A stretch of 64,000 nucleotides of DNA from Megamerina dolium (lineage: Eukaryota; Arthropoda; Insecta; Diptera; Megamerinidae). Position numbers and translations under genes: made by a program. The stretch spans positions 60,481,149 through 60,545,148 of the forward strand of contig OY978526.1 in assembly GCA_963854835.1 (NCBI GenBank). The letters run 5' to 3'. The notes under the pieces are model-generated. The model did not search any database. It saw nothing but the letters and a program-made list of their open reading frames with translations, and had not been told where the DNA came from. Positions 42,897-53,504 of this stretch are shown here, one piece after another; position 1 is the first letter of the stretch; each line of letters opens with the position of its first letter.

Positions 42897-44382
42897 GATA
42901 TAATCGTATGCTGAGTTTAAGCTTGATAAATCTATGTTTCCGAGCGCAAAATGTGTCAAACACATTCAAAAACATATATTTGATTAGGAGGTTTGGGTTA
43001 TTTTATCCCAATTATGAATTGATTTATTCTAAACGGTACGAGTTATTCGATACAATTCCTTTGTATGGAAGTAAGTGTAATTTTTATCCGATTGCAGCCA
43101 TTTATTTATATGTCTATTAGCTTGTTAAAATCTGGTTTTCATCCGGTTTACCCATTTATGCGGTCGGAAAGTCGTTGGAAAAAGTATGTCTTACATACCA
43201 ATATAATCGCTCTATATTCGAGTCAGTCATCAACCAAAAAATGGACAGATATGCATAGGTAAGTTTACTCAGACAACGATCCTTATCAATATAATATACA
43301 CTTTTCCATATCTGTCACCTTACCTTATGAAACTTTGTTCAGTTCAGGCATTGTTTTGGCTATTCTTTCATTTTAGGTTTAAATTGACGGACCAATTCTT
43401 CATCTGGAGCTCGACTGTAATGTAATTAAATATCACCAAACTCTGGACTGAAATACCTTCACGCCATTGTTTTTTTGTCCCCTGCATGATAGACTTAGTG
43501 ATAAAAGTTTTATAATATTTATAATATTAATTGTCATGCTTTACAAAGTTTTAGACTTTTGGGTAAGTTGACTTTTAGATTTTTAGACTTTAGACTAATC
43601 TGATCATCGAATAATGTACGATTATAAGTTATTTATTTAAAGTATGGTAACTTTATACGATAGAAAAACTGCAGCGACTACACAAATTGCTCATACAAAT
43701 AGTTGAAATTAAAAAGCCGGGTTAACTATATGGATCTATGAGCAATAGTATTATGACGCAACATTTACACGCAATATGTCTGTTTTTCTATCTCTATTTG
43801 CAACTAAAACATATTATTACATAAAGGACATTTGTATAGGGTAGATTCATTGGAAAAATGTAACAATATCACTACAAAAATAAGAGCAACAGCTATAAAA
43901 AGGGGAACAACTAATGGTGAAGTGGGTGGATAATACTAGTAGGTGTATTATGCACATGTCATAACTTAACTAAAATTCATTGCAGAGCAGACCAAATGAA
44001 AAGATGTGAAAAACCTAAAAGGATCAATATGGGGAAAAAAAACACCATCATCAGCAACAATGGAACCTCTTTCTACACACGCAGATGAGTTATTTATGAA
44101 AAACAGAGAGTGAGACAAAGAACGAGAGAGAGAGAGAGATAGAGATAGAGCGAGTCATTCAATTGGATGTGTTTATGTACATACATATTGAGCGTAGGCA
44201 TATGGTTGCAAATGCATAAAATCAAACACACAATTTCGTATAGGTACATTCACGTGAGTATTACATTGACACGTATAGAAGGCTACATTCATAGTTCAGG
44301 CAAGTGTAATGGTGGTGTTAGTAGAGTGATGATGACATGTATGAGCATAAATAAGCAATACAACTACTTTATTATTCTTATT

Positions 44383-44421
<39 letters not shown>

Positions 44422-44861
44422 GGTTGTTCTTGGTTATCCCGACACACTGGCACACACTACGTATACGGACCCAGTCGGTATTGCAAATTCATTTTCACAA
44501 GGACATGACAATACGAACGATTAAGCAATGAGAGCGCTACCTCTGAGCGCTTCCACTTAACCAACCACCTAAAAGTAGTGGTCAGTAGTTGTATTTTAAC
44601 TGATTTGTTTTACGCTCTCACTTTTTGTTCTGTAATATTCATGTTTTTTTTGTTTGTTAGATTTTTAAAAGTTTTCGATGTAACGGTTGGAAGAAAGAAA
44701 TTAGTTAAGCTATTGGGAGAGCATCGTAAAAATAGAGCGGGATCATTTATATGTACGTATGAGTGAGAGAGTATAAATTATTCGGACGCATAGACAAATA
44801 AAGCGAACGTTATACATTCTCACACGATATTCAAACAGTAAGAACATAATTACACAAAATT
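42897..44861. other. AT-rich stretch with purine and GTT repeats
   Basis: Contains a GA-rich run (44122-44155) and a (TTG)n array (44384-44422). No gene is recognised. Confidence 0.5.
44384..44422. repeat. (TTG)n microsatellite
   Basis: About 13 near-perfect TTG units. It makes a run of valines in the overlapping frame, which is not a gene. Confidence 0.95.
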
Positions 44862-44968
44862 CGGTGCCGTAACTCAATGGTTAGTGTGTTGGCATTCTGA
44901 TCTGTAGGTTGCGGGTTCAATCTCCGACTGAAGCATAACAAATGTAATATCGAAAAGCAAAAATCTAC
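44862..44968 (+). mobile_element. SINE head, 3'-truncated copy
   Basis: Starts cggtgccgtaactcaatggt, keeps box A (one or two changes) and box B (gggttcaatctcc) and continues into gcataacaaatgtaatatcgaaaa. Similarity then ends, so the body and tail are missing. 3' truncation is unusual for retroposition and points to later deletion or rearrangement. Confidence 0.85.
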
Positions 44969-45301
44969 TGAAAGTTAGAGTTTTGTGCTTAGTACTTACT
45001 ATATTAATTTGCTTTTTCTCTTTTGCTTTGCAAGATTAACATTATTAATAAAGCTAAAAATTATTTATTGAAAATTGTCGAATTTTAACGGATTAAATCT
45101 GAAAATTTGCTTTTCAAAGAGAGGTAAAACCATTCGCCAATTTAATCCAATTTCAATAATTCAATTATAAAGCTAACTCATAAAGCTTTTGTGTACTTTT
45201 CCAATTATTTTAATCTTAAAAATAGTTACAATTGAATACTTTGGATACAAATATAACAAAGCGGTGTTTTGAATCATTACCTACTAATAAGAAGGTTACC
45301 T

Positions 45302-45445
45302 GTTACCTTAAGTTTATTTTTATATAAAATTGCAGCATACTTTTAGGTTACGTTATTCTTAAAGTATGCCACAACATTTTTTTCGAAATCTCCCGAATAT
45401 CAGTTACAAGTATAGGTTACAAAATCGTGCCAAACTTAAGGTAAC
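45302..45445. repeat. 144-bp inverted-repeat unit, MITE-like
   Basis: A perfect 14-bp inverted repeat, gttaccttaagttt (45302-45315) and its complement aaacttaaggtaac (45432-45445), bounds AT-rich sequence. Inside, gcatactttta...taaagtatgc (45342-45378) forms a second inverted pair. No clear TSD is visible. It may be a small non-autonomous DNA transposon or a chance structure. Confidence 0.4.
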
Positions 45446-46109
45446 AATTTTTTGGTATCAAATTTTCAGAATAGATCCCTTAGAATTTGTTACTTAATTA
45501 CAAATAACAATAGCGCATATTTTTTTTTTACAAATGTCGTATACAAAAATCCGATACTAACCACAAAAAAGCTGATACCAATTTTAAGTTTATACTTTTA
45601 TACTTTAGTAATGTGAAAACGAGTGCTAAAAGTATATTGCAATTGAATATAAGTAATCAGAATTAGGTTCTAGGTACCAGGCATAGAGAACATCTTATTG
45701 TCTCATTGTTGAAAGGTAATATATTTTGTCAATTTTGTTACGATCTCCGGATTCAGAATACATATTTATTGAATTTGTAAGCAAAGTGCAATATTAAATC
45801 GTAACCATGCCGGAATAGTGTTTCAACAAGAACGTGTGGCAACATAATTTACATTTTTGTCCAGGCTCCCAAAATGACTGTTGAAGACTAGCCAAACACT
45901 TCTGCAAAATTTCAGGTCCTTCTCTAACGAAACTAATTTAGAAACAATTATATGCTTGAGGGCTTTACATTTCAAATACAAGCATGAAAATACTTATCCA
46001 AGAACATATTTTTATATTCCAGAGAGATTCAGTTTCTACACAATTTGTCCCATTCGCGAAATCCTTTGTTGGTTTCTACAAATTCTGCAGTTATGGTGTC
46101 AATAGGCAG

Positions 46110-46262
46110 AAAGTTGTACTACGATATAGACAGATATTTAGACATAAAAACTCACCAACGGATAGGAAGACAGAGAGAGAGATGGACGGAGAGATAGATT
46201 GACAAACAGACAGATATTCAAGCAGATATGGCTAAATTGGCTCAACTCGTTAATAATACGAG
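46110..46262 (+). repeat. Degenerate GACAGA-type repeat with fly dispersed motif
   Basis: A run of AGACAGA/GGACGGA-like units leads into atggctaaattggctcaact. A very similar arrangement (gacaga runs followed by atggctaRatYgactc) is, from memory, a common interspersed sequence in higher flies. I cannot assign it to a named element. Confidence 0.3.
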
Positions 46263-46512
46263 TGTATAGGATGTCCAAATAAGTGGTAAACATTTTTAAT
46301 TTGCCGTCGTTAATAGTTTTTGTACTAGTTTTTGTAAATTAAATTTACAAAGTACAATATAAATGATTCGATTATTAAAAAATGAGCGCTATATGCTATA
46401 TGATTGAACAACGTCTATTTATTGTTTAAAAATTAGTATAAATTCACGATGATTACGAACTTTGGAAGTGGAAGGAAGGAATATATGGATATATGTAGTT
46501 AATCGAAATCTG

Positions 46513-46689
46513 TCTTCTTCTCCGAGAAAATTATTTCTCAATCAATTGGCCGCCAAGATGAACGACTTCTTCCTTTCGGATTACTTAAAAGAGTCAGCTT
46601 ACGCAAAGGAGCCACAAACAATCGATGAGCTCAAATATAATATCAGCAAAACCATTGTGGAAATTGAGCGGCTTGCGAATTGTGTCGAA
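46513..46689 (+). pseudogene. Fragment of a DD41D (rosa-type) mariner transposase
   Basis: A short C-terminal piece reading LLLRENYFSINWPPR and then, after a frameshift, NDFFLSDYLKESAYAKEP and QTIDELKYNISKTIVEIE. This corresponds to the INWPPR...DYFLWGYVK...TIDELKANI region of the element at 62876-63926. The residues between NWPPR and DFF are shortened. It directly abuts the truncated 5' edge of an old SINE at 46690. Confidence 0.75.
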
Positions 46690-47176
46690 ATGTCACAAAA
46701 GTTCTGCCGCTCGTAAACGGCAAATATATGTTGGTGCTTCTAATACGTACTGTCAAAATTTAACACATATAACAGGGTGCCGTAGCTCAGTGGTTAGTGT
46801 TTTGGCCTTCTGATCTGCAGGTCGTGGTTCAATCCCCGGCTGATGCATAACAAATTTAATATCGAAAAGATTTTTCTTTCGAACAGTACGCACCTATCGG
46901 CAAGCAATTGGCAATTCTTCCGACAGTAAAGAAAAAGCTTCTAAAAGAACTCTGTGATAAAGCTCAGAAAAAGTGAGCTAAAATAAGTAGGTCCCTTCTA
47001 ATACTGTCCAGAAATATAACACGCACAACAGTAATGGAAGAGAAGCTCGGCCGATGAGCCCTTCGGGGTTTTAAGTGCCACATATTTATTTTTTTTAACA
47101 GTACTCGAATTGAAACTCGGTGGTATCACAACGAGCATTTCTGGTCTAAATATGAACAGCTACAATAACCTAACCC
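46690..47176 (+). mobile_element. Old SINE, subfamily 2, interrupted by a younger SINE
   Basis: The body fragment at 46690-46770 (tgtcacaaaagttctgcc ... ctgtcaaaatttaacac) and the tail at 47097-47176 (aactcggtggtatcacaacg ... ataacctaaccc) together match 53327-53480 in the intact subfamily 2 copy. The join is occupied by a complete subfamily 1 SINE (46775-47096). The head of the old copy is missing. Confidence 0.8.
46775..47096 (+). mobile_element. SINE subfamily 1, nested inside an older SINE
   Basis: Starts gggtgccgtagctcagtggt, has box B ggttcaatcccc (about 46829-46840), a body with two internal deletions relative to 98-464 (after cgacagtaa and after aaaaagtga) and ends aagtgccacatatttatttt. 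A 6-bp duplication, taacag, is seen at 46770-46775 and 47096-47101. The host sequence on both sides is the body and tail of a subfamily 2 SINE. Confidence 0.88.
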
Positions 47177-47599
47177 AATGTCGAAATGTAGAGCCAGATA
47201 AGGTAATTTATCACAAATTGTTTTCTATCATTAGGCCGAAAACTTTTTTCTTTTAATTCCAATAGAAATATTGAAACATTTAAAATAATTTGTATGTATG
47301 AATTCAAAGTATCAGTTAAACCCATAGCTCTACGTTGCGTTTATTGTTCAGAATTACCCAAGTAAAGCATGGTTGAAAAACGGGGAAAAAGTTTTGCTGT
47401 CATTTTGTTCATGCGTATGAGTGAATGAACATTGGTATGGTACTGCCAAACGTGCTTCTAAACTTCACGTCATTTGACTTATTTGGGAGCTAAGTAGATG
47501 GCCGCCGATTTAACTTTAAATCTCATAGGCCTGAATCAATGGTCATCCAGTATCATAGGTCAGTCCAGTATTCTAAGTAACTTCAATATAAACACACTC

Positions 47600-48490
47600 T
47601 TTTGAGCTGAAATTCCAGACAGTTTTCCCAGATAGACAAATATGGAAGGCAGAGGGATTTTCACTGAAATACGATAATTATAAGCTTGATGCAAGAGTGG
47701 GAAGTGGAGTATATTGGGATAAACAGAGATGGCAGAGGTCGAATCAATTCGCACTGCAGTCACTTGGATCGAACATTGCGATGTCTCACCCAGATACATA
47801 TGTATGACAGCCAAGTTTCATTAAAAACCCTGAAAGCATTTATTCTTAAATCAAAGACCTTTTTGGGCTGCCGCAGATCTCTTAACGAGATCGCAGATCA
47901 GCATAATAGACTCCTATGCTGGGTGCGCGGTCATAGGGGAACGAGAGGGAATTGTAGAACGGACGAGCTCGCAAGGTGCACTTAAGATGAAGATGGACTT
48001 TTAGAAATGCCACTACAAACATGGAAACTTGAAAAAATTAACCTCCAGCACTGTCCAAAGAAGACATCTCTGCCACTGTAGGAGCGGTTATGGGCCACTG
48101 TAGGAGCGGTTATGGGCCACTGTAGGAACGGTTATGGGCCACTACTTCATAGACAGTTGTGCCGTTAATATTGGTTTAGGCCATCTGGCAAATGATTTCT
48201 ACAGCGTAATCACAGAGAATAAGATGAGATGGAAACAGTCACACATCTACTATACAAATGCTCTGCACTGTCTGTATTAGAAGGAAAAAATATCTAGGGT
48301 ATTACTACCTAAACAACCTGGAACCACTCTTAGAAGTTTCAATAAGGAATCTTCTGATGTTCATAAACAGCTCCGGTTTGTTTAATGGGTAGAAATTGGA
48401 CACTATCACGCGGTATCATAATGAGACTCTTTTGGCTTAGGTGAGCTCTCTCATTGAAACGGCCGTCTCACTAACTGAACCTAACCTAAC
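47600..48490 (+). mobile_element. 3' end of an RNase-H LINE (I/R1-type group)
   Basis: A 5'-truncated non-LTR retrotransposon. FPDRQIWKAEGFSL and YDNYKLDARVGSGVYWDK begin an RNase H domain (about 47620-47725; the usual YTDGS is altered). DSQVSLKTLKAF, LGCRRSLNEIADQHN and WVRGHRGTRGNCRTDELA (ORF 47686-47985) follow. The C-terminal region has ETVTHLLYKCSALSVL and SSDVHKQLRF-like blocks. The 3' end reads gcggtatcataatgagactc ... ttggcttaggtgag ... ctgaacctaacctaac. A 22-bp tandem repeat lies inside. Several stops and frame changes make it dead. Confidence 0.85.
48072..48143 (+). repeat. 22-bp tandem repeat, 3.3 copies
   Basis: The unit gccactgtaggagcggttat+gg occurs at 48072-48093, 48094-48115 and 48116-48137 (one A/G difference in the third), followed by gccact. 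It is an expansion inside the LINE C-terminal region. At 22 bp it is not a multiple of three, so it shifts the frame. Confidence 0.92.
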
Positions 48491-48839
48491 TGCCAACCAA
48501 AATTAATTCCTACTAAACGGTATAGATCCTAAATATCACTTTTAAAGGGGAGACAAAGAACAAAGTGGATAGAACTTAGCTTGACCATTACACAACCATG
48601 ACCGAAATCCTACTAAAAGTGTGGGGGCACTTTGAAAGAATATATTTCGTGAGAATAATAGTTGTGTGTGGTGTCTGGATTATGTACTAATTTATTTGTG
48701 AAACAGTCAAAACCAAATTGAATGATTTACTCTGTTTGTTGTGTTGAGCTGTCAATTTTTTGTTCGCAGTTAGGCTCTGACACTTTTCACAGGTTGCAAA
48801 TAGTACATATATAAACTAGAGGTGACAAAACATCGATGG

Positions 48840-48942
48840 CACTATCGAGAGTATCGATAGTTCATTTTTTGTAGTTTATCACTGAGTATTACAAGTTTTT
48901 TTTTTATACCATTGAAAACTATCGATATCGATATCGATAGTG
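48840..48942. promoter_or_regulatory. Inverted TATCGATA cluster (DRE/BEAF-like sites or tiny MITE)
   Basis: TATCGATA occurs at 48852-48859, 48920-48927, 48926-48933 and 48932-48939. The two groups lie in imperfect inverted arms (cactatcgagagtatcgata; reverse complement of the right arm: cactatcgatatcgatatcg). In Drosophila TATCGATA binds DREF, and clustered CGATA binds the BEAF-32 insulator protein. Function here is inference; a small inverted-repeat transposon is the alternative. Confidence 0.45.
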
Positions 48943-51900
48943 TAACATTTCGTTCAAGACTACTTTACCATGGTATTATTATTAGGGTTGAACAATAAGA
49001 GAGTTTGCGCGAATGAAGAAGAAAAAAACAAGAAACATACGAGTTCGACACTATAAGTTATCGTACGACAAGAAGGAGAAAATAACAAACATGCGAGTTT
49101 GAGACTGCAAGGAACTGTGTCTGACATTATAAGGCGAAGCCAAGAGGAAGCTTTTTCAATTGCTCTATCTTTACTATTGCACCAAAGTACTTTACATTGC
49201 AAAATAAGATCGTCTGGCTCCAGCCAGAAAAAAAAGCAAGAATTTCGCACATTTGAATGCATCGACAGAGTCTGAACGGATGTTCCACAAAGCTGGAGGG
49301 TTAGTTTCGGGCAGACTGAAGGAAGATAATGTCAGCATGCTGCTGTTCACCAGCAAGAACCATTGGATGGGTTAACTTACTTATGTAATTAATGAATTTA
49401 ATGAAGACAACCACTGAGTGGTGGACCTTGATCTGTATTTAGACATTAATTTTTTATACTTTTTTCAATATGAAAAGAAATAATATTTGTTTGCTTTATT
49501 GAAAACAACTGTTTTACATTTTTTATTTAAACGTTTTTGATACGATACACTGGGCTTTGTCGCATGGTCTTTCAAAATTTATTCCATGACTTCTTATCGA
49601 ATTATTGTCAAATCCTTGTTGACGTGTAGGAAACAAGGGACACATATTTGGCGTCCCACAAAAAAATTGTTTAAATGGTCGCGATCTCCTTTTGAACAGT
49701 AAACATCGTACAAACTTTCGGGTCCAAAAACAGCAATGCAAAAAACCATTTTCAGTAATTAAAATACTTGCCACAAGAATGTTTACTAGGATTAGGTCTT
49801 CCCTTAGTAAGTAAAAACAAAACAATGATAAACAAATTAAACGTAATCGTATCTATTGTAGTTAAAGAAAATATGATATTCATATTCTCTGTATGTAGTA
49901 AATAGTCTAAAACTTAAATAAAAAATACAAAAATTAAATAATTATCTTCAAATGTGCCACCTACGCTAATATGTAGTAGTCTCTCATGAGGTTGTATTAC
50001 ATACATTTATATGTACAGACCCATATGTGCAATATATACATGCAGAAATGCAGTTAGGAAATAATATGCTAATGACAGCATTTGCTTGAATTTCGATGTT
50101 CTGTTTTTGTTTTGTTTTGCTTTGTTTTTTATTACTGCATAGTTACTCATACTACGAATATATATAGTATGCATGCACTACCACTCTGTTGTTGCACTAT
50201 ACTGCAGTCAAATAATAATAATAATAGACCTCTAAAAACAACCTTCTATGCCAAAAAGTGCATGTGCATATTATTTGCGCATGTATTTGTACTCAATATG
50301 TTCGTGTGTGTGTGTACTTATGTTCTCCAAATACGCATAGAGTAACTCCCCTATTTGTGTATGTATGCGAATGAGCGCGCGCGAAATGGCGCTAAAAATA
50401 CGCGAAAAACTAAAAAGTGACAAGGCGATGCCTTGATGAGATGCAATGCGATACGATGGATGCAATGCAGCGAACAGTAGCACAAATCAACGTATAGCTA
50501 AACAAGAACAACAACTGCAACAACCGCCATTTGAATTTTTATGCGATGCACCAATGCACCAATACAGTTGAAGCATCAGCAGTAGCAGTAACATCAGTAG
50601 CAGTAGCAGCAGCAACACACAAATCAATTCAAATGTACACATTCAAAAGAGGCAGTAATCGGTGCCGCCATTGCTGCTGTGCGACATCAGCAATCGTCGT
50701 CATAAGTATGTATGTAGGCATGCATATGCAACAAAGGCTCATTCCAACAACGTTACAAAACAGCGTAAAAGAATACGACAACGACAAAGAAAAGTATGAT
50801 AATGATGATGCTGATCATCATGATGAAGAATTTGATGCCAAAGTGGGTATGCACCAAGTACTTGTTGTGCTTATTGTTGCTGGTATTATTCTTCTTCTGA
50901 TTTTCGTTCTTATTTTTATTGTTGATTCTTTACAATAAAAAATTCTATTTTTTCGCCTTTTCATTTTTGTATGTACATTCTACATATATGACGCATTGCG
51001 ACGAGAGACGTCACACAATCACGACGAGCATAATAATGAAGTTGTTTCATTGTTTTGTTCTTTATATCTTTTTCCCACAAAGCACATACAGGAATTGATA
51101 CAAAAAACAGAAGCAAATAAAAAAATAGATAAATATGAAGAAGAAGAAAAAAACTAAGAGGCAGCAGGCACAAAGGAACTCATTTGCCAAAAGCTAAGCA
51201 TGCAACTCTATGGTGATGGAGAGCATACAGTGGAGTACAACAGAAGAAGGCGAGGAAATTTGTGCGAAATATATTGTAGTTTTTGTATGCGCCAAATGCT
51301 AACCTGTATTTGGAATGCAATCACTTTTTCCACGCTGATACAGGATGCATTGGCAACAACAACAAGAATAACAACAACAGCAATAGCGGCAATATATCAT
51401 GTGGGACACCAACATGCAAATGCAACTGCAGCAGAAGCATTGAAAATTCTGTTGTTTTTCGCCTGTTTTTTTTTTCGCTCATTTGAAATTTTTGCTTTTT
51501 CTGCATACACATCCAGTGAGTGCATGTGTCGGTATAAATTTTTTTGTATTAAAAATGCGCGCTTGCGTTTGAAAAATTATCGCACAAAAAATACAAAAAT
51601 GCTCCGCCTACCGTTAAAGTTAATACGAGAATCGGTTAAGGTTTTCAATTCAACTTCAACTGCATGAGTATACTGCGTATGCCTCGTACTCGATGTAGGC
51701 AGTTGTGAGGCAATTCAAGTGCCCGCTCACTTTATGCCACCCATAATATATTATATTTCGACGAATGTGTGTGTGTGTACGAGTATACATAGGCATCATA
51801 TGCACGCGAATGTACGGATGCAATAGCAAAAATGCATTCTGCAGTTATTGTTGTTGTTGTCCTTTGTTGCAAATCAACTACAATCGCATATTTTTATTAT

Positions 51901-52490
51901 TGTTGTTGCAACAACAATAACAGTAGGAATGACATTTGTTGCTTTGTTGCTTTGACAACTTACGTGATTTTTGTCGTTGTTGTTGTTGTTGTTGTTGTTA
52001 TTAGTGGCGCTCTTACTCCTTTGAGATCTGAGATTTGGTGATAAATCAATACTGTTTGAGGTTAGCTAAAATTTTAGAATGGAAATTATCTATACTTCCA
52101 TTCTCTCTTAGACCCTTGGGGTATTGTATGGCACCATTCTCTACCGTATACTAATAAAAGAGAGCCATATAATGAGCTTACTCTAATTTGTCTTTACAAA
52201 AGCTCTTCCTACGAATATCAATACTCGTTTCTACTTTATATAATGTTGTTTTTGTAGTCGACTATTATATGAAACAACAATAATAATAAGTATCGTAGTA
52301 GAATAATAAAAAATATGTTATTCCCATACTTCCTTGCAAAAAATCATTTTTGAATTAAAATACCATTGTGCTTTTACGTACGTTTACAACTATGTTATAT
52401 AGTATAAAATTATTTATGTGTACGAGTATATTACATTCAAGTTACATACTCGTACGAAACATATAAGAGACCATCCTTGATGATGATAAA
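48943..52490. other. Non-coding stretch with triplet repeats
   Basis: 48.96-49.35 kb contains two loosely similar units (acatacgagttcgacac and acatgcgagtttgagac). 50.5-51.7 kb is rich in CAG/CAA/GAT triplets that open frames up to 155 codons. (TTG)n lies at 51974-51999. No host gene is supported. Confidence 0.45.
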
Positions 52491-52846
52491 ATAAAAAAAA
52501 AAAATATGTGGCACTTAAAGTCCCGAAGGGCTCATTAGCCGAGCTTCTCTTCCATTACTGTTGTGCGTGTTAAATTTGGACAGTATTAGAAGGGACCTAC
52601 TTATTTTAGCCGGTTCCGAATGGCAGAACCCTTGTGACATCACTTTTTCTGAGCTTTATCACAGAGTTCTTTTAGAAGCTTTTTCATGGCAAGTTGTTAC
52701 TGTCGGAAGAATTGCCGATTGCTTGCTGACAGGTGGGTACCGTTAGAAAGAAAAATTTTTTCGACATTAAATTTGTTATGCATCAGCCGGGGATTGAACC
52801 ACGACCTACAGATCAGAAGACCAACACACTAACCACTGAGCTACGG
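52491..52846 (-). mobile_element. SINE subfamily 1, nearly full length
   Basis: A reverse-strand copy with an A-rich tail (52491-52504), the same body and subfamily 1 tail as 98-464, box B ggttcaatccccg (about 52790-52802) and box A tagctcagtggtt (about 52831-52843). The first few bases of the head (gggtgcc) are missing at 52846. I could not identify a convincing TSD. Confidence 0.9.
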
Positions 52847-53130
52847 CTGATATTCATATTAAAAATTAATGAGATACCTTTTGATGATTATTGAACGAAT
52901 TAATTTAATGTAATAATTGAACTTAACTTTCGACTTTTAGTGTAATCGATATATGTATGTTTATATGCATTAATATTGTATATGTATGTGATTATTAGAC
53001 CGAGTTGACACATATACAAAAACAGAATTTCAAAAATTCGAACTACAAATTGAAAGTTTAGAATTATAATTCAGATTTTTTTCTTTTATTAAGTCTTCCA
53101 AAATTTGTTTACTTTGTAAACCCCTATATA

Positions 53131-53491
53131 GTGGGTGCCGTAGCTCAGTGGTTAGTGCGTTGGCCTTCTGATCTGTAGGTCATGGGTTCAATCCCCGGCT
53201 GAAACGAACGGTACCCACCTGCCGGCAAGAATTGGCAATTTTTCCGGCAGTAACAATTTGCCAAAAGTGCTTGTTAAAAGAGCTCTGTGACAAAAACTAA
53301 GTTAAAGTGATGTCACAAGAGTTCTGCCATTCGGAACCGGTTAATATAAGTAGGTCCCTTCTAATGCTGTCCAAATTTAACACGCACAACAGCATTGGAA
53401 GAGAAGCTCAGTGATATCACAATGGGCCTTTCTGGCCTAAGTGTGTTCTCTCAGAGAGAGGGCAGCCACATAACCTAACCTAACCTAACCT
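53131..53491 (+). mobile_element. SINE subfamily 2, full length, CCTAA-repeat tail
   Basis: Begins gtgggtgccgtagctcagtg, with box A at 53141-53151 and box B at 53185-53195. The body parallels subfamily 1 up to agaagctc near 53410. It then has a different 3' end: agtgatatcacaatgggcct, tggcctaagtgtgttctct and a (TAACC)n tail at 53471-53491. Flanking 13-mers aaacccctatata (53118-53130) and aaacctctatata (53492-53504) are a TSD with one mismatch. Box A and B spacing is normal for a tRNA promoter. This is the reference copy for recognising the interrupted SINE at 46690-47176. Confidence 0.92.
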
Positions 53492-53504
53492 AAACCTCTA
53501 TATA

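Noticed and set aside
48072..48143. CRISPR-like repeats
   Set aside because: The repeats are directly adjacent with no spacers, in a eukaryotic LINE; this is a plain tandem expansion.
50531..50938. 135-codon frame with a hydrophobic C-terminus resembling a membrane segment
   Set aside because: Most of it follows CAG/GAT triplets and the hydrophobic end is a GTT/ATT-rich stretch. No homologue is recognised.
51200..51667. 155-codon frame
   Set aside because: It runs through CAA/CAG repeats, overlaps other open frames on both strands and has no recognisable domain.
53131..53205. Genuine tRNA gene at the SINE heads (also at 98-464, 44862, 46775 and 52491)
   Set aside because: Box A and box B are good, but the segments continue into a shared 280-base body with tails and TSDs, and the cloverleaf is imperfect. 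They are SINE promoters.
53471..53495. Telomeric (CCTAA/TTAGG)n array
   Set aside because: Only four units, positioned exactly as the 3' tail of a SINE and shared with a LINE tail. Higher flies are not known to use TTAGG telomeres.
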